DNA from: Heterostelium multicystogenum
Lineage: Eukaryota > Evosea > Eumycetozoa > Acytosteliales > Acytosteliaceae
Length of the DNA: 22,655 nt
Direction of reading: 5' to 3'
Assembly: GCA_003667245.1 (NCBI GenBank)
Contig: RCNN01000388.1
Span: forward strand, 1-22,655
The first letter of the stretch is position 1; each line of letters begins with the position of its first letter. The notes under the pieces were generated by a model. The model was not told the DNA's origin. It worked only from the letters and a program-made list of their open reading frames with translations, and did not search any database. Positions 9,505 to 17,250 of the stretch are shown one piece after another. The translations under genes were made by a program, and so were the position numbers.

Positions 9505-9596
9505 GTGGCGAGGGAGCTTGCTCCCGCTGGGCTGCGTAGCAGACCCAAAATATTGGGAGCGCTGCGCACTCCAGCGGGAGCAAGCTCCCTCGCCAC
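9505..9596. repeat. REPIN: two REP sequences in inverted orientation
   Basis: Two identical 26-base arms (9505-9530 and 9571-9596 in reverse) share the core GGGAGCTTGCTCCC, each a small hairpin by itself. The 40-base spacer has its own inverted repeat, CCCAA/TTGGG, near 9544-9557. This is the arrangement of REPINs, non-autonomous elements mobilised by RAYT transposases in Pseudomonas. It lies between two convergent genes, 23 bases after the adenosyltransferase stop and 33 before the Nudix stop, where it may also end transcripts. No RAYT gene is in the window. Confidence 0.93.
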
Positions 9597-9629
9597 AACA
9601 GCTCCCCTGGCCACTCGCCAGGGTTATGC

Positions 9630-10571
9630 CTAAACCTCAGGCCAGAACGCCCGAATCCCCGCCACACCTTGAGCACCAGCCTCCAGGCCTTTTCCCGCTC
9701 AGCAGGACCCACCCCACCGAGCAAGAACACCGGCTTGCTGAACCCACTGATCAACTGCTGTGCCTGCTCCCAGCCCAACGGCTCGGCATCAGGGATGAGT
9801 CTGGGTCGGCTGCACCGGCGACAAGGTGACGAAATCCACGTCCATCAACTCCGCCAAGGCTAATTCCTCAGCATTGTGGCAAGACGCCGCCAACCAGCGA
9901 TCCTTCGGCAAAGGACGTCCCTTGCTGGCGTACTTGCGCAGTTGCGCCGAGGTCATATGCCAGCCGGCCGCGGGAAAATCCCCCAGCCATTCAAACTGCC
10001 CCTTGAGCATCAGTTGCGCCTTGCCCGCACACAGGCCCACGGCGTCCACCGCCAGGTCACGGTACTTGGGGTCGTAACCGTTGGGGGCACGCAGCTGAAC
10101 CAGCTTGATGCCACCAGCGATGGCTTTTTGAATACCGCGCAGCAGGACGGGTGTCTCCAGCTCGCCCGGAGTGATCAAGTAGTCAGCCGGCAAACGCGCC
10201 GGCCGCAACGATCGGCGCATTGGCTGCCGGAAACTCATAGTTCGGCAGGTCCCGCTGGGCCACCCACTCAAGGGGTGGCCTTCGGCACCGTGGGGCTCGC
10301 CGGTAAAGGCCGAGACTTCCCAGACATCCAGCAACACCTGTTTGTCCGGGTAATCATGCTGCACCTTGATCAACGGCGAGCCGCCGTGACCTGGATGCCC
10401 AGCTCCTCCTGCAATTCACGGGACAGCGCGGTAGCGACCGACTCATCGGCCTCCACTTGCCACCGGGAAACTCCCAGAGGCCGCCCTGATGCTGGGTATC
10501 GGCGCGGCGCGCCAGCAGAATCCTGCCGTCGACACCCGGATGACCGCTGCTGCTACATGAACTCGTTTCAC
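9630..10571 (-). CDS. Nudix hydrolase fused to a thiamine-phosphate-synthase-like domain
   Basis: About 314 residues in two domains. The first (about 1-130) is MutT-like: VKRVHVAAAVIR, then, across breaks, the Nudix box (G-x5-E-x7-REL-x-EE-x-GI) at about 10400-10465, ending SRELQEELGIQV. MutT-type enzymes hydrolyse 8-oxo-dGTP and similar nucleotides. The second (about 135-314) resembles ThiE/TenI: GIKLVQLRAPNGYDPKYRDL, SCHNAEELALAELMDVDFV, LSPVQPTQTHPDA and VFLLGGVG. It does not show the ThiE Asn-Asp-Arg nor the Asp-Gly-Val-His-Leu motif (here LMLKGQ and AGWHMTS). So it is probably not a working thiamine-phosphate synthase. The start is GTG 10571 with AGAGGA about 10 bases upstream. The gene follows argJ by 41 bases on the same strand. 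Breaks lie near 10520, 10470, 10455, 10380, 10250, 9805 and 9690. Confidence 0.87.
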
Positions 10572-10612
10572 CGCACTATTTCCTCTGAATCGGTTTGAAG
10601 ACCTGCCTGGTA

Positions 10613-11830
10613 TCAGGTGCGGTATTCCGCGTTGATCTTCACGTACTCGTGGGACAGGTCGGTGGTCCAGATGGTTTCGCTGCACTCACCGCGACCCAAT
10701 TCGATACGGATGGTGATTTCTTCCTGCTGCATCACCGCCGAACCCTGGGCTTCGGTGTACGTCTCGGCCCGGGCGCCACGGCTGGCGATGCACACTTCGC
10801 CGAGGAACACGTCGATCTTGCTCACGTCCAGGTTCGGCACGCCGGCACGGCCCACAGCGGCCAGGATACGGCCCCAGTTCGGGTCGGAGGCAAACAGCGC
10901 GGTCTTGATCAGCGGCGAGTGAGCCACGGTGTAACCGACATCCAGGCATTCCTGGTGGTTACCGCCGCCGTTGACTTCAACCGTCACAAACTTGGTGGCG
11001 CCTTCGCCGTCGCGCACGATGGCCTGGGGCCACGTCCATGCACACTTCGAACACCGCCTGCTTCAACGCGGCGAAATACGCGCCGTTGGACGAGGTGATT
11101 TCCGGCAGGTCAGCCTGGCGGTGGCGATCAACATGCAGCAATCGTTGGTCGAGGTGTCGCCGTCGATGGTGATGCGGTTGAAGGACTTGTTGGCGCCGTC
11201 GAGCATCAGGTTTTTGCAGCACGTCACGGGAGACTTTGGCGTCGGTGGCGATATAGCCCAGCATGGTCGCCATGTTCGGGCGAATCATGCCGGCGCCTTT
11301 GCTGATGCCCGTGACGGTAACGGTCACGCCTTCGTGCACAAACTGACGGCTGGCGCCTTTTGGCAGGGTGTCGGTGGTCATGATCCCGGTAGCCGCAGCC
11401 GCCCAGTTATCCACCGACAGGTCATCCAGCGCTGCTTGCAGCGCGCCTTCGATTTTCTCTACCGGCAGCGGCTCACCGATCACGCCGGTGGAGTACGGCA
11501 GCACCTGGCTGGCGTCCACGCCGGTCAGCTCCGCCAGCTTGGCGCAGGTGCGGGCAGCGGCGGCCAGGCCAGGCTCGCCGGTCCCGGCGTTGGCATTGCC
11601 GGTGTTGGTCAACAGGTAACGCACCGGGCCTTCGACACGCTGTTTGGCCAGAATCACGGGAGCGGCGCAAAACGCGTTCAGGGTGAACACACCCGCGACG
11701 GTCGAGCCTTCGGCACAGCGCATCACCACCACATCCTTGCGCCCGGGCGCTTGATGCCCGCCGAAGCGATACCGAGTTCAAAACCGGCAACCGGGTGCAA
11801 CGTGGGCAAAGGACCAAGACCAACAGCCAT
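10613..11830 (-). CDS. argJ: Glutamate N-acetyltransferase / amino-acid N-acetyltransferase
   Basis: ArgJ transfers acetyl from N-acetylornithine to glutamate, giving ornithine and recycling the acetyl group in arginine synthesis. Some ArgJ also use acetyl-CoA. The enzyme is an Ntn-type protein that cleaves itself before a Thr, here in [20 protein letters not shown] (nucleophile Thr of Ala-Thr-Met-Leu). Other family markers are [20 protein letters not shown] at the start, [32 protein letters not shown] and [19 protein letters not shown]. The C-terminus [15 protein letters not shown] is canonical. The ATG at 11830 has AGGAG 8 bases upstream. Four breaks are seen, near 11740, 11215, 11115 and 11025, and the total length is still a multiple of three (405 residues). 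It lies between secA and the Nudix gene, all on the minus strand. Confidence 0.95.
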
Positions 11831-11889
11831 GAATGCGCTCCTAAAAATATTGGGTGTGTACCCCGTCGCTATCGACGGTGACGAAATGG

Positions 11890-11923
11890 CAAAACGCCGC
11901 GACGGCTGATGCCGGTCGCGGCG
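11890..11923 (-). terminator. Rho-independent terminator downstream of secA
   Basis: On the minus strand, a 12-base GC-rich stem with one bulged base (CGCCGCGAC...GTCGCGGCG) and an ATCA loop is followed by TTTT. It starts 30 bases after the secA stop and precedes argJ, so argJ probably has its own promoter in the short gap or depends on read-through. Confidence 0.8.
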
Positions 11924-11952
11924 CGGGGGTGTTGCAGCGTCAGGCGAAAATC

Positions 11953-14691
11953 TTAGTTGATTTCGCCGTGGCAGTGTTTGAACTTCTTGCCCGAACCGCA
12001 CCAGCACAGTTCGTTGCGGCCCAGCTTCTGTTCGTTGCGCACCGGGGCCTGGGCCAGGGCCACATCGACCTCTTCGCCCAATACTTCCGGAGCCTCAAGA
12101 CCAGGCGCTTCGTCGTGCTGGAAACTGCATACGCGCAGCCAGTGCCTCGGCTTCCTGACGCAGGCGGGCTTCTTCCTCGATCGGGTCTTCGCGACGCACC
12201 TGAACGTGGGACAGCACACGAATCGAATCGCGCTTGATCGAATCCAGCAGTTCGGAGAACAGCGTGAACGACTCGCGCTTGTACTCCTGCTTCGGGTTCT
12301 TCTGGGCGTAGCCACGCAAGTGGATGCCGTGACGCAGGTGGTCCATGGTCGACAGGTGGTCTTTCCACAGGTCGTCCAGCACACGCAGTACGATTTGCTT
12401 CTCGAAGGTGCGCAGTGCTTCGGCACTCGCCTGCTCTTCTTTCTCGTTGTACGCGGCCAGCAGCTCGGTCATGAGCTTCTCGCGCAGGGTTTCTTCGTAC
12501 AGGTGGTCGTCTTCGTCGAGCCATTGCTGGACCGGCAAGTCGACACCGAAGTCGCTCTTCAACGCAGCTTCCAGGCCGGCAACATCCCACTGCTCAGGCA
12601 GGGACTGTGGCGGGATATGGGCGCTGACGGTGGCGTTGAGCACGTCCTGGCGGAAATCGGCAATGGTCTCGCCGATGTTGGTGGCGGCCAACAAACTGTT
12701 ACGCATGTGATAAATCACTTTACGCTGTTCGTTGTTGACGTCATCGAACTCGAGCAGTTGCTTACGAATGTCGAAGTTACGGCCTTCTACCTTGCGCTGG
12801 GCCTTCTCGATGGCGTTGGTCACCATGCGGTGTTCAATCGCTTCACCGGACTGCATGCCCAGGGCTTTCATGAAGTTCTTCACCCGATCCGAGGCGAAGA
12901 TGCGCATCAGGCTGTCTTCCAGGGACAGGTAGAAACGGCTGGAACCGGCGTCACCCTGACGACCGGCACGACCACGCAGCTGGTTGTCGATACGGCGCGA
13001 TTCGTGACGCTCGGACGCGATCACCTGCAAGCCGCCGGACTCCAGCACTTGCTGGTGGCGCTTCTGCCAGTCGGCCTTGATCTGCGCGATCTGCTCTGGG
13101 GTCGGGTTGTCCAGGGACGCAACTTCCACTTCCCAGTTACCGCCCAACAGGATGTCGGTACCACGACCCGGCCATGTTGGTGGCGATGGTCAGTGCGCCC
13201 GGGCGACCGGCCTGGGCAATGATCTCGGCTTCTTTTTCGTGGAACTTGGCGTTGAGGACCTTGTGCTCGATGCCTTCCTTGGCCAGCAAGCTGGACATGT
13301 GCTCGGAAGTTTCGATGGTGGCAGTACCCACCAGCACTGGACGGCCCTGGGCCATGCATTCCTTGATGTCGGCGACGATTGCAGCGTATTTCTCGTCGGC
13401 GGTCAGGAACACCAGGTCGTTGAAGTCTTTACGCGCCAGCGGCTTGTTCGGCGGGATAACCATCACCGACAGACCGTAGATCTGGTGGAATTCGAACGCT
13501 TCGGTGTCGGCTGTACCGGTCATGCCGGACAGTTTGTTGTACAGACGGAAGTAGTTCTGGAAGGTGGTCGAGGCCAGGGTCTGGCTTTCAGCCTGGATGT
13601 TCAGGACTTCCTTGGCTTCGATCGCCTGGTGCAGGCCTTCCGACAAACGGCGACCCGGCATGGTACGACCGGTATGTTCGTCGACCAGTACGACCTGGCC
13701 GTCCTGCACGATGTATTCAACGTTGCGATGGAACAGCTTGTGGGCGCGCAGACCGGCATATACGTGGGTCAACAGGCCCAGGTTGTGCGCCGAGTACAGG
13801 CTCTCGCCTTCGGCCAACAGGCCGATCTGGGTCAGCATGTCTTCGACGAACTGGTGACCGGCTTCGTTGAGTTCGACCTGGCGGGTCTTCTCGTCGATGG
13901 TGAAGTGACCTTCTTTGGTCACCACGCCTTCCACTTCCTCGATGTGTTGCTCAAGGCGCGGGATCAGCTTGTTGATTTCGGTGTACAGGCGCGAGCTGTC
14001 CTCGGCCTGGCCGGAAATGATCAGCGGGGTACGGGCTTCGTCGATCAGGATGGAGTCGACTTCGTCGATCACGGCAAAGTTGAGTTCGCGCTGGAATTTT
14101 TCTTCCATGCTGAACGCCATGTTGTCGCGCAGGTAGTCGAAACCGAATTCGTTTGTTGGTACCGTAGGTGATGTCGGCAGCGTAGGCGGCGCGCTTCTCT
14201 TCCGGCGGCTGGAACGGCGTGACAACGCCGACCGTCAGGCCGAGGAATTCGTACAGCGGACGCATCCAGTTGGCATCCCGGCGGGCGAGGTAGTCGTTCA
14301 CTGTCACAACGTGCACGCCCTTGCCGGACAATGCGTTGAGGTAAACGCCCAGGGTAGCTACCAGGGTCTTGCCTTCACCGGTACGCATTTCGGCAATCAT
14401 GCCTTCATGCAAGGTCATGCCGCCGATCAACTGGACGTCGAAGTGGCGCATGCCCATGACACGCTTACCGGCTTCGCGGGCGACCGCAAAGGCTTCGGGA
14501 AGCAGCTTGTCGAGGGTTTCACCTTTGGCTATGCGGGCCTTGAACTCTTCGGTCTTGGCGCGCAATTGCTCGTCCGAAAGGGCAACCATCTGCTCTTCGA
14601 AGGCATTGACCAGCTGCACCGTCTTGAGCATGCGTTTGACTTTCGCGCTCATTCTTGCTTCCAAAAGTTTCTTTAACAAAGGCGCAAACAT
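11953..14691 (-). CDS. secA: Preprotein translocase ATPase SecA
   Basis: SecA is the motor that drives unfolded proteins through SecYEG; it is essential. The span gives 913 codons, the usual size. In order: MFAPLLKKL start; Walker A in [17 protein letters not shown] (residue about 105); DEAD-like [18 protein letters not shown] (about 210); the preprotein cross-linking region; helicase motif [25 protein letters not shown] followed, after a break near 13165, by the [10 protein letters not shown] region; [20 protein letters not shown]; the scaffold and helical wing regions; and the C-terminal zinc finger [19 protein letters not shown] (Cys-x-Cys-x8-Cys-His) that binds SecB. Breaks lie near 14670 and 14645 (these cancel), 14155, 13165 and 12125. 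Because secA cannot be lost, these breaks are strong evidence for sequence error. The start ATG 14691 gives the canonical N-terminus. Confidence 0.98.
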
Positions 14692-14996
14692 ATCGGCAGG
14701 TTCTTCCACACATAGGGATGGAGGGCGCCCCGTGAGTCGCCCGAGCAGCCCTCACGGCCGCATGCGAACGAGCATTCTACCCGGAAACGTGGGTGAGGAA
14801 AGTGGCGTTATTCCACGATGCTGGCACGGCGCTCTTGGAGGGCTTGTTTAAAATAAGGGCTTTTTGCTGAACTTCAACCCATTCGGGCAATAAGTTACTC
14901 GTTGATTTAATGGATAAACTGCCGGTAATGCAATGGCGGCGGTGTCGCAGACGCTTTCTGCTACCATGGCCTCTCTGTTACTTAAGGTGTCTAGTC
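14692..14996. other. Intergenic region between secA (minus) and dciA (plus)
   Basis: This is 305 bases between divergent genes. It must carry both promoters, but I see no pair of boxes good enough to call. An imperfect GC-rich inverted repeat lies near 14725-14760 (GTGAG...CTCAC) in the secA leader, and an AT-rich patch TTTAAAATAAGG near 14847 is a possible promoter element. No upstream regulatory peptide like SecM was found. A plus-strand frame from 14910 runs into dciA, but its extra N-terminal residues are not family-like. Confidence 0.4.
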
Positions 14997-15452
14997 ATGG
15001 CATTTCGCCCTCTTACGGCCCGAGCTCCCGCCGTGTTGCTTCGCGAAGCCAAGCCTTTAAAAGCCATCTTCGGCCATGCGCAACGCCTTGGTCATCTGCA
15101 ACGCCTGGTAGAAAGCCAACTGCAGCCCGCCGCTCGCGAACACTGCCATGTGGCCTCGTGGCGCGAGGGCAATCTGCTGCTGATCGTCACTGACGGCCAT
15201 TGGGCGACGCGCCTGCGCTACCAGCAGAAACGTTTGCAGCGCCAATTGATGGCCTTCGACGAATTCGCCAGCCTGACGCGCATCCAGTTCAAGGTGCAAC
15301 CGCCGACCGTGCCGCAAGGCGCGGTGGGGCATACGATGGATTTGTCGGAAATCGCCGCCGAAACCATTCAGGCCACGGCAGACGGGATTACCGATCCGAA
15401 CTTACGCGCTGCGCTGGAACGGCTGGCCGCTCACGCCAAACCCAAAACCTGA
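14997..15452 (+). CDS. dciA: DciA-like (DUF721) replicative helicase loader
   Basis: DUF721 proteins include DciA, which helps load the replicative helicase DnaB in bacteria lacking DnaC/DnaI. The start at 14997 (MAFRPLTARAPAVLLREAKP) is chosen because it gives the usual N-terminus and has AAGGTG about 9 bases upstream; an in-frame ATG at 14910 would add 29 unlike residues. The KH-like core contains HLQRLVESQLQPAAREHCHV, ASWREGNLLLIVTDGHWATR and LRYQQKRLQRQL. Length is 151 residues. The frame is unbroken, unusual here. It is divergent from secA, the position I recall in P. aeruginosa, but the gene following there (lpxC) is not next here. A REPIN starts 19 bases after the stop. Confidence 0.85.
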   Translation: MAFRPLTARAPAVLLREAKPLKAIFGHAQRLGHLQRLVESQLQPAAREHCHVASWREGNLLLIVTDGHWATRLRYQQKRLQRQLMAFDEFASLTRIQFKVQPPTVPQGAVGHTMDLSEIAAETIQATADGITDPNLRAALERLAAHAKPKT

Positions 15453-15470
15453 GACCGGCGTAGAACCAAG

Positions 15471-15560
15471 TGTGGGAGCGAGCTTGCTCGCGAAGGTGGC
15501 GTGTCAGTCACTGGATATATTGACTGATCCACCGCTTTCGCGAGCAAGCCCGCTCCCACA
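15471..15560. repeat. REPIN, second type
   Basis: Two inverted 24-base arms (15471-15494; 15537-15560) match except for one base in the core (GAGCTTGCTC against GGGCTTGCTC). Between them is a second inverted repeat, TCAGTCA/TGACTGA. It fills the gap between the convergent dciA and herA-like genes. The core differs from that at 9505-9596, so it belongs to a different REP group. Confidence 0.93.
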
Positions 15561-15573
15561 TTTGATCCCATCG

Positions 15574-17066
15574 TTATTTACGTTTGCTGCGCCTAACAAA
15601 GACCCCAGTAACCCGCGCACCAACTGCCGGCCCATCTGATTGGCCGCCTGTTGCATCGCCGATTTCAGTGCCTTGCCTGCCGTAGTACCGAGGAACGCAC
15701 CGGCCTTGTCGGTAAAGCTTGGCTCTTCAGCGGCGGGCGTCGAATCCTCTTGCGGGCCCAAGTCCTTGCGCGCCATCAACACTTCGTACGCCGACTCACG
15801 ATCAATCGGCTTGTCATAGCGCCCCTGCAATGGCGAACTGGCAATCAGTGCTGCCCGCTCAGCTTCGCTCAGTGGCCCGATCCGCGATTGCGGCGGTGCT
15901 ACCAGTACGCGTTGGACTACTTCAGGCGTCCCCTTTTCCTGCAAGGTTCCCACCAATGCCTCACCTGTACCCAACTCGGTCAGCACCGCCAGCGCATCAA
16001 ATGCCGGATTGGGCCGGAAACCATCGGCCACCGCCCGCAGGGACTTCTGCTCCTTGGTGGTGAACGCCCGCAGCCCGTGCTGGATGCGCAAGCCGAGTTG
16101 CGCCAGCACGGTGTCCGGCAAGTCCCCGGGAGACTGGGTGACGAAATACACACCGACGCTTTCGAGCGAATCAGCCGCACCACTTGCTCCAGGCGATCCT
16201 GCAGGGCCTTGGGGGTGTCGGCAAACAACAGATGCGCCTCGTCGAAAAACAGCGCCAGCAGCGGCTTGTCGGCATCGCCACGTTCCGGCAGTTGCTCGAA
16301 CAGTTTCGGCCAACAGCCAAAGCAGGAAGGTCGCGTAGACCTTCGGCGCCTCATGCACCAGCCGGCTGGCGTCCAATAGATGAATACGCCCGCGGCCGTC
16401 ACTGGCCGGTTGCAGGATGTCTTCGAGTTGCAGCGCCGGCTCGCCGAACAACGCTTCGGCACCCTGCTGCTCCAGCACCGCCAGGCGCCGCAACAGCGCC
16501 TGGCTGGAACCGGTGGTCATCAGGGCCGCGTCTTCCCCGAGCAACTCCGGGTGATAGCGCAAATGGTTCAGCAGCGCCTTGAGATCCTTGAGGTCCAGCA
16601 GTAACAGGCCTTCACGATCGGCCACCTTGAAGGCTGCGTAGAGGGCCGATTGCTGGCTGTCGGTGAGCTCCAACAGGCTGCCGAGCAAAAGCGGGCCCAT
16701 TTCACTCATGGTGGTGCGCAACGGATGACCGGACTGGCCGTGGATATCCCACAACGTCACCGGATACGCCTTGGGCGTGTAATTAAGGAAAGGCATGCCG
16801 GCTATGCGCTCGGCGACCTTGCCCTGAGGGTTGGCCGCAGCGCCCAGGCCACACAGGTCACCCTTGATATCGGCGGCAAATACCGCGACCCCGGCGTCGC
16901 TGAAAGCCTTCCGCCAGGCGCTGCAAGGTCACGGTCTTGCCGGTGCCGGTGGCGCCTGCGATCAAGGCCGTGGCGGTTGGCCAGGCGCATCGACTGGGCA
17001 ATCGGCTGGCCCTGAAGATCTGGCACCAATAATGAGTTGCGAGGAGTCAGGCATTTTGTCACCCAT
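15574..17066 (-). CDS. HerA-like P-loop ATPase (DUF853 family)
   Basis: This belongs to the HerA/FtsK superfamily of hexameric DNA-pumping ATPases, in the DUF853 branch (YjgR-like); its role in bacteria is not known. Walker A is [18 protein letters not shown], reached after a break near 16975, and Walker B is [18 protein letters not shown]. Other core motifs are [54 protein letters not shown] and [20 protein letters not shown]. The last 60 residues are Ala/Gln-rich and basic. One missing A near 15583 would restore the natural end Lys-Arg-Lys at TAA 15574-15576; as written the frame runs on to 15504, into the REPIN. Other breaks are near 17020, 16910, 16310 and 16165. ATG 17066 is the first plausible start; an in-frame ATG four codons later is also possible. 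No NurA nuclease partner is adjacent. About 497 residues. Confidence 0.9.
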
Positions 17067-17116
17067 GGTTAATCTTTGGCGCTGAATGGTCGATACAGAT
17101 TAATGCGAGAGACCCA

Positions 17117-17143
17117 AAAAGTCTTGGAAAAACAGGCCGATAA
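17117..17143 (+). promoter_or_regulatory. Sigma-28 (FliA) promoter for the chemoreceptor gene
   Basis: AAAAGTCT (17117-17124), 11 bases, then GCCGATAA (17136-17143). The FliA consensus is TAAAGTTT-N11-GCCGATAA, so the -35 part matches 6/8 and the -10 part 8/8 at the exact spacing. It would start a transcript about 100 bases before the receptor ATG, linking it to the flagellar regulon. Confidence 0.75.
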
Positions 17144-17250
17144 TTCCTGCAGGAGCAGATGGAAATATCACACTTTTTTTGACGCAGCCATTCCGCGCGT
17201 CCCAGAAGGACGTGCATCGGATATTAAGACCATAGCGGACCCCACAAGCC

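Noticed and set aside
10971..11909. Plus-strand ORF of 312 codons
   Set aside because: Antisense to argJ, which has a complete set of family motifs and a good ribosome-binding site.
11957..13222. Plus-strand ORF of 421 codons
   Set aside because: It lies opposite secA, whose motifs are unmistakable; long antisense frames are common in GC-rich DNA.
13077..14171. Plus-strand ORF of 364 codons
   Set aside because: Antisense shadow of the secA motor domain; no family resemblance.
14692..14996. SecM-like arrest peptide upstream of secA
   Set aside because: No minus-strand ORF with a signal peptide and arrest motif precedes secA.
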